From Pantoea wallisii (GTDB lineage Bacteria > Pseudomonadota > Gammaproteobacteria > Enterobacterales > Enterobacteriaceae): DNA of 64,000 nt. The stretch lies in the NCBI RefSeq assembly GCF_002095485.1, contig NZ_MLFS01000007.1:47359-111358 (forward strand). The letters are read 5' to 3'. The notes under the pieces were generated by a model, which ran no database searches, had not been told where the DNA came from, and worked only from the letters and a program-made list of their open reading frames with translations. How positions within the stretch are numbered: position 1 is the first letter of the stretch; each line of letters begins with the position of its first letter. The translations under genes were made by a program, and so were the position numbers. Shown here in pieces: positions 56,589 through 64,000 of this stretch.

Positions 56589-57302
56589 ATGGCAACTCCT
56601 CATATTAATGCCGAAATGGGCGATTTCGCGGACGTGGTGCTGATGCCGGGCGATCCGCTGCGCGCAAAGCACATTGCTGAAACCTTCCTCGAAGACGTCG
56701 TGGAAGTGAACAACGTGCGTGGCATGCTGGGCTTTACCGGTACCTACAAGGGGCGCAAAATCTCCGTGATGGGCCACGGTATGGGCATTCCCTCTTGCTC
56801 TATCTACACCAAAGAGCTGATCACCGATTTTGGCGTGAAGAAGATCATCCGTGTGGGCTCCTGTGGCGCAGTGCGTGCCGATGTGAAACTGCGTGACGTG
56901 GTGATTGGCCTGGGCGCCTGCACCGATTCCAAAGTGAACCGTCTGCGTTTCAAAGATCACGACTTCGCGGCAATCGCCGATTTCGACATGGTGCGTAACG
57001 CGGTGGATGCGGCAAAAGCGCTGGGCGTTGACGCACGCGTGGGCAACATCTTCTCTGCGGACCTATTCTATACGCCGGATCCGCAGATGTTCGACGTGAT
57101 GGAGAAGTACGGCATTCTGGGTGTTGAGATGGAAGCGGCCGGTATTTACGGTGTTGCCGCCGAGTTCGGTGCAAAAGCGCTGACCATCTGTACTGTGTCG
57201 GATCACATCCGTACCCACGAACAGACCACCGCAGCGGAACGTCAGACGACGTTCAACGATATGATTAAGATCGCGCTGGAGTCGGTGCTGCTGGGCGATT
57301 GA
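56589..57302 (+). CDS. deoD: Purine nucleoside phosphorylase, DeoD type
   Basis: 237 residues, two fewer than E. coli DeoD. It forms a hexamer splitting purine (deoxy)nucleosides. Motifs: [12 protein letters not shown] phosphate-binding start, [36 protein letters not shown] and [12 protein letters not shown] with the catalytic aspartate. It begins 34 bases after deoB with AAGGA upstream and ends the operon. Confidence 0.96.
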   Translation: MATPHINAEMGDFADVVLMPGDPLRAKHIAETFLEDVVEVNNVRGMLGFTGTYKGRKISVMGHGMGIPSCSIYTKELITDFGVKKIIRVGSCGAVRADVKLRDVVIGLGACTDSKVNRLRFKDHDFAAIADFDMVRNAVDAAKALGVDARVGNIFSADLFYTPDPQMFDVMEKYGILGVEMEAAGIYGVAAEFGAKALTICTVSDHIRTHEQTTAAERQTTFNDMIKIALESVLLGD

Positions 57303-57317
57303 TGCTGGCTGTAGTCA

Positions 57318-57374
57318 GGTGCGCATCCACGCGCACCCTACGACAGCATTTGCAGGTGCGCATGCATGCGCACC
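57318..57374. repeat. Pair of REP-like palindromes after deoD
   Basis: 57318-57337 is GGTGCGCATCCACGCGCACC followed by CTAC (GTAG on the minus strand). 57355-57374 is GGTGCGCATGCATGCGCACC without GTAG. They are located between deoD and the PBP2-like gene. Confidence 0.8.
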
Positions 57375-57533
57375 TGTACCATATCGGGTGCGCCCGGCCG
57401 CCATTTCGGGTGACCTGATAATCCCACCGTAAACATCTGACACACTTTTGCCCAGGCTTGTGCATCTTCCCGCTGGCTATGGTGCGCTCTCCGCTTATCA
57501 TTAGCGTGATAACGAAGAGACTAAACGCCCCTG

Positions 57534-59423
57534 ATGAATTTCCGAAATTTCGAAGCCGAAGAGAGACTGTTTGCCCGCCGCGCCCTTGTTGCCTTTGTCC
57601 TGGTTGTCATCTGCTTCACCATTCTTGGCATCAACCTGTATCACTTGCAGGTCGAACAGCACAGCTACTACCAGACGCGCTCCAACGAAAACGACATCAA
57701 AATGATCCCGATCGCGCCCACGCGCGGGCTGATTTACGATCGCAACGGTATCCCGCTGGTGCGCAACGTAACCTGGTACGACATCCTCATTACGCCTTAC
57801 AAAATCAGCAATATGCAGGAGACGCTTAACGCGCTGGCGCCGATTGTTGACCTGACGCCCGAGGATATCGACACCTTCCGGCATGAGCTCAAACAGAGCA
57901 GCCGCTATAAACCTGTGGAGCTGAAAGCCGAGCTGACCGATGAAGAGGTGGCGCGCTTCTCCGTTAACCAGTTCCGCTTTACCGGCGTCACCATTGATAC
58001 CTATCAGGATCGTGAATACCCCTATGGCGCTGATTTGGCGCACGTGGTCGGTTACGTCTCGAAGATCAACGATAACGACTACAAACGCTTAAACGAAGAG
58101 GGCGCAGGTGAGAACTACGCCGCTGACCACAACATCGGCAAGCAGGGCATTGAAGGCTATTATGAATCCCTGCTGCACGGCAAAACCGGCTATCAGGAAG
58201 TGGAAGTGGATAACCACGGTCGTATCGTGCGCGTGCTTAAAGAGGTGCCGCCGGTGGCCGGTAAGAACATCTGGCTCACGCTCGATCTGCATCTGCAGCA
58301 GTACGTTGAGCGCCAGCTGGCCGGTCAGCGTGCGGCGGTGCTGATTGAGGATCCGCACGACGGCGGCGTGCTGGCGATGGTCTCTGCGCCCAGTTACGAT
58401 CCCAATCCGTTCGTGAAGGGCATCAGCTATAAAGCCTATAAAACCTTGCTGCAAGATAAGAATCTGCCGCTGATTAACCGCGTGACGCAGGGGCTCTATC
58501 CGCCGGCGTCTACGGTGAAACCCTACATGGCGATGTCGGCGCTGCTGACCAAAGTGATTACGCCCGGCACCACCTTCTTCGGCGCACCGAGCTGGACGCT
58601 GCCGGGCACCGACCGCAAATACCGCGACTGGAAAAAATCCGGCCACGGCATGCTGGATGTCACCAAAGCGATTGAAGAGTCTGCGGACACCTTCTTCTAT
58701 CAGGTGGCATTTATGATGGGCATCGATCGCATTCACAAGATGCTCAGCCAGTTTGGCTACGGCAAAGATACCGGTATCGATCTCAACGAGGAGTACGCGG
58801 GCCTGCTGCCGAGCCGCGAATGGAAGCAGAAGGTCCATAAACATGCGTGGTATCAGGGAGATACCGTCTCTGTCGGTATCGGGCAGGGCTACTGGATTGC
58901 CACCCCGATTCAGATGGTGAAAGCGATGGTGGCGCTGATCAATAACGGCCGCGTGATCAACCCGCATCTGCTGGAAAAGGCGCAGCGCGGCAACTGGCAG
59001 CAGCCCTATCAGCCGAAAGATCCGCAGCCGCAAATTGGCGACCCCAAATCGCCTTACTGGTCACTGGTGCGCCACGCGATGTTTGGCATGGCGAATGCGC
59101 CAAACGGCACCGGCTACAAGTATTTCCATACGGCACCCTACGGCATTGCCGCCAAGTCCGGGACCTCGCAGGTGTTCAGCCTGAAACAAAACCAGACCTA
59201 CAACGCGAAGATGATTCCGGTACGCCTGCGTGACCACATCTTCTATACCGCTTTCGCCCCGTTCAACGATCCGCAGGTCGCGGTCGCGCTGATCCTGGAA
59301 AACGGCGGCAGTGAGGGCATCACGGCGGCGCCGGTTATGCGCAATATTCTCGATCACATCTTCCTGCCGCCGCCGTCAGAGGCCCCGGTAATGCAGACGG
59401 CCAGCGCCGCCGTGGCGCAGTAA
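57534..59423 (+). CDS. Second penicillin-binding protein 2 (MrdA paralogue)
   Basis: 629 residues. An N-terminal membrane anchor (ALVAFVLVVICFTILGINLY), the pedestal/dimerisation region (APTRGLIYDRNG) and a transpeptidase domain. Active-site motifs are S326-T-V-K329 (YPPASTVKPY), an SAD motif (EESADTFFYQ) and K541-S-G-T (AAKSGTSQVF). It follows E. coli PBP2 closely, but no rodA or rlpA is adjacent, so it is an extra copy rather than the elongasome mrdAB gene. Salmonella has alternative PBPs used at acidic pH, a possible analogue. Its stop abuts the stop of the convergent diguanylate cyclase gene. Confidence 0.88.
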   Translation: MNFRNFEAEERLFARRALVAFVLVVICFTILGINLYHLQVEQHSYYQTRSNENDIKMIPIAPTRGLIYDRNGIPLVRNVTWYDILITPYKISNMQETLNALAPIVDLTPEDIDTFRHELKQSSRYKPVELKAELTDEEVARFSVNQFRFTGVTIDTYQDREYPYGADLAHVVGYVSKINDNDYKRLNEEGAGENYAADHNIGKQGIEGYYESLLHGKTGYQEVEVDNHGRIVRVLKEVPPVAGKNIWLTLDLHLQQYVERQLAGQRAAVLIEDPHDGGVLAMVSAPSYDPNPFVKGISYKAYKTLLQDKNLPLINRVTQGLYPPASTVKPYMAMSALLTKVITPGTTFFGAPSWTLPGTDRKYRDWKKSGHGMLDVTKAIEESADTFFYQVAFMMGIDRIHKMLSQFGYGKDTGIDLNEEYAGLLPSREWKQKVHKHAWYQGDTVSVGIGQGYWIATPIQMVKAMVALINNGRVINPHLLEKAQRGNWQQPYQPKDPQPQIGDPKSPYWSLVRHAMFGMANAPNGTGYKYFHTAPYGIAAKSGTSQVFSLKQNQTYNAKMIPVRLRDHIFYTAFAPFNDPQVAVALILENGGSEGITAAPVMRNILDHIFLPPPSEAPVMQTASAAVAQ

Positions 59424-60134
59424 TCAGCGGAAGAATACCCGGTTACGACCGTGATGTTTGGCGTCATACAGCGCGGCATCGGCGTTGTTATACAGGGTTT
59501 CAAAATCGGAACCCGGCTTGCCGTAGCTGACGCCAAGGCTGGCCGTAACCAGCTGGCCGGGCAGCACCGCCAGCGGCGAGGCGTTGAGCGAGGCGTGAAT
59601 GGCACCCGCGACAATCACCGCATCGGAAAGCCGGTAGTGCGGCAGCAGGACGGTGAACTCCTCACCGCCAATGCGGCCGATGCTGGCGGCGTCCGGACAG
59701 TGCGCCTGAATACGCGACACTAACCCGCAGATCACCCTATCGCCCATCGGGTGACCGTACTCATCATTGATCTTCTTGAAGTGATCGATATCCAGAATGA
59801 TCAGGGCCGCCGGGCCGTGGATCAGCGTGTTGCTGATACGCTGGATAATGGCGCCGCGGTTCCACACGGCGGTAAGCGGATCGTGGCTGGCTTTGTACTC
59901 CAGCTCCTGCGCCAGCTGTTGTAACTGCTCATTCACGCGGTTCAGCTCGCGCTCAGCGCGATCGCTGCGGGAGATCATCCGCCAGGTTTCACGCATCAGC
60001 CGCTGATAATGGCGGTTAAGCATCAGCAGGGCATCACGATAATCCTCAGCGCTGAGCGTGGTCTGAGCCGCCACATCCTGTGAGCGAGTGAGCACTTCGC
60101 TCTCTTCGCGGAACAGCTCATGCAGATCGATCAT
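59424..60134 (-). CDS. siaD: SiaD-like diguanylate cyclase
   Basis: 236 residues. The N-terminal 75 residues form a coiled helix (SRSDRAERELNRVNEQLQQLAQELEY), followed by a GGDEF domain with an intact GGEEF in IGRIGGEEFTVLLP, DHFKKINDEYGHPMGD and YNNADAALYDAKHHGRN. No RxxD inhibitory site precedes GGEEF. In Pseudomonas aeruginosa SiaD makes c-di-GMP when bound by unphosphorylated SiaC through its N-terminal stalk. The start overlaps the SiaC-like stop as ATGA. Last gene of the four-gene operon. Confidence 0.85.
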   Translation of the reverse strand: MIDLHELFREESEVLTRSQDVAAQTTLSAEDYRDALLMLNRHYQRLMRETWRMISRSDRAERELNRVNEQLQQLAQELEYKASHDPLTAVWNRGAIIQRISNTLIHGPAALIILDIDHFKKINDEYGHPMGDRVICGLVSRIQAHCPDAASIGRIGGEEFTVLLPHYRLSDAVIVAGAIHASLNASPLAVLPGQLVTASLGVSYGKPGSDFETLYNNADAALYDAKHHGRNRVFFR

Positions 60135-60517
60135 GACACCATTTCCGCCCGCAGTTTCACCTGTAACGCGGTAAAGTCCAGAGCCAGCTCCTGGCCGAAC
60201 TCCTCTGAGACATCATCTTCAGCATCAAAAAACCAGTTCAGCACCACGCTCTGACCGCGCTGCGCCAGCTGGTTAAACAGATCGAACAGGGTGAATAACA
60301 TCTTGGTGCTGGAGCTATTGAAGTAGCGCAGCGCGATGTGCACTTCAATCGCACCGGACTGTGCCGGTTGCCAGCACTCCAGCGCCGTAAGAAGCGGGCG
60401 ATAAAACGCCGCCGCGTTCTCCGGCCAGGACTCGCCGCGCAGCGTAAACTGCCGGGTTTCAAAATCAAAATTCACTTCCGGGGTGCTCTCGGTGGCGGCA
60501 ACAGCAAGGTTTTGCAT
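60131..60517 (-). CDS. siaC: SiaC-like anti-sigma-antagonist-type switch protein (DUF1987)
   Basis: 128 residues. Blocks VNFDFETRQFTLRGESWPENAAAFY, IEVHIALRYFNSSSTKMLF and ALDF resemble SiaC. In P. aeruginosa SiaC is phosphorylated on Thr68 by SiaB and dephosphorylated by SiaA; the matching loop here is N67-SSST-K72, so a serine or threonine in it is the likely phospho-site. I start at ATG 60517 (MQNLAVAATESTPEV), seven bases after the SiaB-like stop; a longer frame to 60619 would overlap that gene. It is the predicted activator of the adjacent cyclase. Confidence 0.82.
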   Translation of the reverse strand: MQNLAVAATESTPEVNFDFETRQFTLRGESWPENAAAFYRPLLTALECWQPAQSGAIEVHIALRYFNSSSTKMLFTLFDLFNQLAQRGQSVVLNWFFDAEDDVSEEFGQELALDFTALQVKLRAEMVS

Positions 60518-60524
60518 AGCAAGG

Positions 60525-61076
60525 TTAATCCTGGTGAATGGTGGCTTTGAGCCAGAAGGTGGCGTAACCGCGTGATGCCAGCGGACGCAGCTCATACTCG
60601 AGCGGTTCGCTGACGTCACGGGCCAGCGTCAATAAACCAATATTGGCCCCTCTGCTGGTAGCGGGGCTCTCAGTGCGCAGGCCAGCGCGGTACGCCTGCT
60701 TAATCTCTTCATTGCTCATTGTGCGCAGGACATCAAGCCAGTGGCGCAGCTGCTCGCAGGCGGCTTCATCCACCTGATTGCTGCTCTCCAGTACGTAGTT
60801 ATCGCCCTCCATGTGCAGCGTCACGGTGCCGAAGCGGAAATCCTGATCGGCGTGGATCATCGCGCGGCTATCCTGCGAATAGCGCAGGATGTTCTGCACG
60901 ATCTCGACAAAACTGGAGAAGAGACGGCGGCGTACGCTGACGGGAGCCTGCTGATTTTCCAGGAACGCTTTGATCACTTCACCCATTGCGGTGATGTTGT
61001 GCGCGGAGAAAAAGCCGGTGTAGTGTAGCGCCACGTTGTCGGGCAGAAGGCGGCGCGTGCCGGAGCCTGGGTTCAT
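60525..61076 (-). CDS. siaB: SiaB-like kinase (GHKL/anti-sigma-factor-type)
   Basis: 183 residues. The ATP-binding signature of GHKL kinases is visible as an N-box (FSSFVEIVQNILRYSQDS, with E and N) and a glycine-rich turn (SRGANIGLLTLAR), in the layout of SiaB, the SiaC kinase. It starts 10 bases after the phosphatase stop and ends 7 bases before the SiaC-like start. Phosphorylating the SiaC-like protein would prevent cyclase activation. Confidence 0.82.
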   Translation of the reverse strand: MNPGSGTRRLLPDNVALHYTGFFSAHNITAMGEVIKAFLENQQAPVSVRRRLFSSFVEIVQNILRYSQDSRAMIHADQDFRFGTVTLHMEGDNYVLESSNQVDEAACEQLRHWLDVLRTMSNEEIKQAYRAGLRTESPATSRGANIGLLTLARDVSEPLEYELRPLASRGYATFWLKATIHQD

Positions 61077-61086
61077 AACATGCTCG

Positions 61087-62310
61087 TTAATAGCGGAAGC
61101 CGAACCAGGTCACGTCATCGCGACGCGGCTGGTTGCCTTGCCAGTGGAGAAATTCCTGCTCGAATGCCGTGGAGAGTGCGGACATCGGCAGCGTTCTGTA
61201 TTGATTGATCAGCGCCTGAATACGCTTCTTGCCAAACATGATGTGGCGGTCGCCGCCGGGCTGATCGGTTACGCCATCGGTCATCACCAGCAGCATATCG
61301 CCGCGCTGCAGCGTGCGCTGCTGCTGCGGCCAGAGGTAATCCTGCGGTGTATCGGTGTAGCCGATGCCAACGCGATCCGCCTTAAGCGACTCTGCCGGGC
61401 CCTCTGCGCACTGCACTAACGCGTGCATACGGGCGCTGGCCCAGCTCAGCTGGTGCGTTGCCGTCTCCAGCCGCAGCGCAATGGCATCGCAGCCATCGTT
61501 GGAGAGCGACGTCTGCTGCGTGGCATTGAGCTGGCCGAGGGTTTGTTTGATATGGCGGTTAAGCGCCTGCAGCAGGTCGGACGGCGTGCAGCGCTGATTC
61601 TGTAATGCATTCTCCAGCGCCGACTGCAGAATCACCGTCATAAACGCACCGGGAATGCCGTGCCCGGTGCAGTCGGCAATCAGCGCCAGCCAACCCTGCT
61701 CGTCGCGGTGAAAAGCGTAATAGTCGCCGCCTACGCCGTCGCGCGGTTGCCAGTAGAGGCACCAGTCGCTGAGCTGCTGCCTCATCTGCTGTGTAGAGCG
61801 ATCGAGCATCGCGTCCTGAATAACGCGCGCGTAATCGATACTTTGCAAAATTTGCTGATGCTGCTGCGCCTGGAGATCTGACACGGTCCGGATCAGGTCG
61901 ATGCCCAGCCCAATGCCAATGTAACGCCCCTGTTCGGTGACGATAAAACCGTCGGTGACCGATTTATCGCCGCTGGCGACCACCTGCTGCGCCACCTGAT
62001 CGAGCCCGGTATCAGCATCAATCACCAGCGGCTCTTTATCCATGAAGGCGATGCAGCTTTTGCGATCGTACAGCTCGCGGAAAAAGGGGCGTGCCATCTG
62101 TGACAGAAAGATGTGACGGTTGATCATGCCAAACGGCGTACCCTCTTCCACAACCGGCAGGCCGATCAGATCTTTGTGCTCGGTGAACAGTGCCATGACC
62201 GCTGTGTTATCCATCGCCGGGCTGACAAACGGCACCGCAATGCACAACGAACGCGCGCGTGCACGGCTCGCCAGGGAGGTAAGCCCTGCACGTAAATCAG
62301 GCAGCTGCAT
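61087..62310 (-). CDS. CBS-domain PP2C/SpoIIE-type phosphatase (SiaA-position)
   Basis: 407 residues. Residues about 25-150 look like a CBS pair (MDNTAVMALFTEHKDLIGLPVVEEGTPFGMI and DQVAQQVVASGDKSVTDGFIVTEQGRYIGIG). A short helix leads to a SpoIIE/PP2C domain with metal-binding motifs GVGGDYYAF, ADCTGHGIPGAFMT and TDGVTDQPG. P. aeruginosa SiaA instead carries a membrane sensor and HAMP before its phosphatase, so this is a cytoplasmic variant. It should dephosphorylate the SiaC-like protein and switch c-di-GMP synthesis on. ATG 62310 chosen; the ribosome site is weak. First gene of the operon. Confidence 0.82.
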   Translation of the reverse strand: MQLPDLRAGLTSLASRARARSLCIAVPFVSPAMDNTAVMALFTEHKDLIGLPVVEEGTPFGMINRHIFLSQMARPFFRELYDRKSCIAFMDKEPLVIDADTGLDQVAQQVVASGDKSVTDGFIVTEQGRYIGIGLGIDLIRTVSDLQAQQHQQILQSIDYARVIQDAMLDRSTQQMRQQLSDWCLYWQPRDGVGGDYYAFHRDEQGWLALIADCTGHGIPGAFMTVILQSALENALQNQRCTPSDLLQALNRHIKQTLGQLNATQQTSLSNDGCDAIALRLETATHQLSWASARMHALVQCAEGPAESLKADRVGIGYTDTPQDYLWPQQQRTLQRGDMLLVMTDGVTDQPGGDRHIMFGKKRIQALINQYRTLPMSALSTAFEQEFLHWQGNQPRRDDVTWFGFRY

Positions 62311-62501
62311 AGGGTGGTTTCTGGTATCGATTAAGAATAATCTTAGATTACGGCACGGCTGTGACACTTTTATGTCATGGCGCATTGATGGCCGGGTCGC
62401 GGGAAGCGTCTGTTCCGGGATTTTGTCGATGGCTAAAAGCCCGGCACCTTGCCGATTTCGGCGTGGCGACCCACGTGGCCGCCAGCCGCAGCGCAAAGAC
62501 G

Positions 62502-63824
62502 TTACTCCTCTTTCAACGTCTCAGTCACGTGGCCGATGGCGCGTACCACGTCATCGGAGCTGCCGCGAATCCCGGCGATTACACCGCCGGCCTCCTGCGC
62601 GAGGATCACGCCCTGATCGGCGCGTTTCAGGTTTGATTCAATCCCTTTCAACGCTTTCTCAGCCAGCGAGTGGTTGTGGCGCACTCTGTTTTCGATCTCG
62701 GTGGTCGCACGGTTGATATTGGCGGCCAGCGTGCGCACCTCATTCGCTACCACCGCAAAACTGCGGCCATGCTCGCCGGCGCGGGCCGCTTCCACTGCCG
62801 CATTCAGCGCCAGCAGATTGGTTTGATCGGCGATGCGGCGAATGCTCTCCACGATCGCACCGATACGGTCGGAGGAGTCGCTCAGGTTGCTGATATCGCC
62901 GGAAATACCGTGCAGCTCACCGGCCAGCGCGCTGATTGTCTGCACGCTATTCTCAATCACCGTGGCGCCCAGCCGCGTGCTCTCACTGGTTAACAGCGCC
63001 GTCTGGTACGCCTGCTGCGCCGCATCGCGCTCCAGCTGGCTTTTCTCGACCTGCGCCGTCACATCGGTGGCGAACTTCACCACTTTGTACAGCTCGCCGG
63101 CTTCATTGAACACCGGATTGTAGGTCGCGCGTAGCCAGACGGTTTTGCCCTGTTTATTCACACGCCGGAACTGGCCGGAAATATACTCGCCCTGATTCAG
63201 CTTGTGCCAGAAGCGACGATACTCCTCGCTGTGCCGCATATCGGGCGGGCAGAACTGGCTATGGTGGCCACCGATAATCTCACCGGCGCGGTAACCCATG
63301 GTTTTGAAAAAGTTATCATTTGCCATCAACACTTCGCCTTTAAGGTTGAAGGCGATCACTGCCATGGAGCGGTCGATGGCGGTGGTCATGGCGCGCTGCT
63401 CCTGCGCATCCATAATGTGTGCCGTGATATCGCTCGCCAGCTTGACGATCTTAATCACCCGGCCGCTACGATCCTGCACCGGGACATAATTGGCTTCCAG
63501 CCAGACAGGGCGGCTGTGGTTCGCTACGCGCAGAAATTTATCGCTGAAGCTCTCACCGCGATTGAGCCGCTGCCAGAAATCGCGATAGCCCGCTGACTGC
63601 ACTATATCGGGCGTACAGAACATACTGTGATGCTGCCCGACAACGTCCGCCAGACGATAGCCCATGCGGTCCAGGAACAGTTCATTGGCGGTGAGAATGT
63701 TGCCTTCGGGTGTAAACTCCACCATAGCGATGGCGTCCTGCAAAGAGCTTAGCGTAGCGGAGCGGGTGCTGCGTTTCTGCCACGCAAGACGTGACAAAAT
63801 ACCTGATGTAATGGTGCTAAACAT
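62502..63824 (-). CDS. BdlA-like PAS-PAS methyl-accepting chemotaxis protein
   Basis: 440 residues, no membrane segment. Two PAS/PAC domains (about 28-150 and 150-272) share the NGYR/MGYRxxxxxGxHHSxFC pattern (GQHHSMFC and GGHHSQFC). A short signalling domain follows with the MCP hairpin [36 protein letters not shown]. The layout and size match P. aeruginosa BdlA, the biofilm-dispersion factor that responds to c-di-GMP and environmental cues. It lies 191 bases upstream of the SiaABCD-like operon on the same strand. An Aer-type redox receptor is the alternative. Confidence 0.85.
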   Translation of the reverse strand: MFSTITSGILSRLAWQKRSTRSATLSSLQDAIAMVEFTPEGNILTANELFLDRMGYRLADVVGQHHSMFCTPDIVQSAGYRDFWQRLNRGESFSDKFLRVANHSRPVWLEANYVPVQDRSGRVIKIVKLASDITAHIMDAQEQRAMTTAIDRSMAVIAFNLKGEVLMANDNFFKTMGYRAGEIIGGHHSQFCPPDMRHSEEYRRFWHKLNQGEYISGQFRRVNKQGKTVWLRATYNPVFNEAGELYKVVKFATDVTAQVEKSQLERDAAQQAYQTALLTSESTRLGATVIENSVQTISALAGELHGISGDISNLSDSSDRIGAIVESIRRIADQTNLLALNAAVEAARAGEHGRSFAVVANEVRTLAANINRATTEIENRVRHNHSLAEKALKGIESNLKRADQGVILAQEAGGVIAGIRGSSDDVVRAIGHVTETLKEE

Positions 63825-64000
63825 GGTTGGCCTTTTTATTGGTATACGTTCGCACCACGGTTATCGGCACAAGCGATTAGAAATCCACCGCCAGAATTAG
63901 TAGTCAGCGGTTCTTTTTACCAGTTGGTCCGAACGTTGCTGCAAAAGGCATCAGTCAGCCGATTTTTGCCGAAAAGCGTTTGACGGTGCGGCCTGAGTAA
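63825..64000. other. Right-edge intergenic sequence
   Basis: 176 bases upstream of the BdlA-like gene. It presumably holds its promoter. No gene or repeat was recognised before the window ends. Confidence 0.4.

Noticed and set aside
9980..57374. CRISPR array from the recurrent palindromes
   Set aside because: The palindromes are dispersed singly or in pairs across gene gaps, in both orientations, without regular spacers or cas genes.
1..64000. tRNA, rRNA genes or insertion-sequence transposases
   Set aside because: No cloverleaf-like or rRNA sequence and no transposase motif was recognised on either strand; a covariance-model search would be the decisive test.

Overview
The window looks like chromosomal DNA of an Erwinia/Pantoea-type enterobacterium (Enterobacterales, probably Erwiniaceae). 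Two blocks are collinear with Escherichia coli and encode proteins that recall their E. coli counterparts over full length: mdaB..parC-plsC-ftsP-dkgA-yqhC-yghB-metC-exbB-exbD (1-17 kb) and prfC-osmY-ytjA-yjjU-yjjV-deoCABD (48-57 kb). These blocks are far apart in E. coli and are joined here by about 30 kb of accessory DNA. The genus is an inference.

Layout. 1-6.5 kb: 5' end of mdaB, a PheC-like periplasmic protein, and a minus-strand operon of a PRD regulator, a fructose-type PTS (EIIA, EIIB, EIIC) and two class II aldolases, behind two CRP-like sites. 6.9-17.1 kb: conserved housekeeping genes ending in Fur-controlled exbBD. 17.2-34.7 kb: two related Ig-repeat secreted proteins flanking a CitA-like transporter, a Csu-type (spore coat U) chaperone-usher pilus operon and two tandem MHYT-GGDEF-EAL genes. 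35.1-37.8 kb: a scar of a deleted Flag-2 lateral flagellar locus (lfhA 3' part against lafU). 38-47.8 kb: a cupin protein, an orphan response regulator, an OlsF-like acyltransferase, a DUF4225-like protein with a small membrane protein, a PAS-triplicated GGDEF-EAL protein, ferritin and an M20 amidohydrolase. 48-57.3 kb: the prfC-deo block. 57.5-63.8 kb: a second PBP2, then a SiaABCD-like partner-switching operon with a CBS-domain phosphatase, preceded by a BdlA-like PAS-PAS chemoreceptor.

The accessory genes share a surface and biofilm theme: five proteins predicted to make, degrade or sense c-di-GMP, one pilus, two large repeat proteins and one membrane-lipid enzyme.

Two genome-wide patterns stand out. 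Short palindromes with a CATNNATG core, usually preceded by GTAG like REP elements, sit in most gene gaps. Seven genes carry a single-base frameshift, mostly at a GGG/CCC read as two bases. Some of these are highly conserved (prfC, ftsP), so residual sequencing error is more likely than real decay. The frameshifted genes are listed as pseudogene because the sequence as given is broken.
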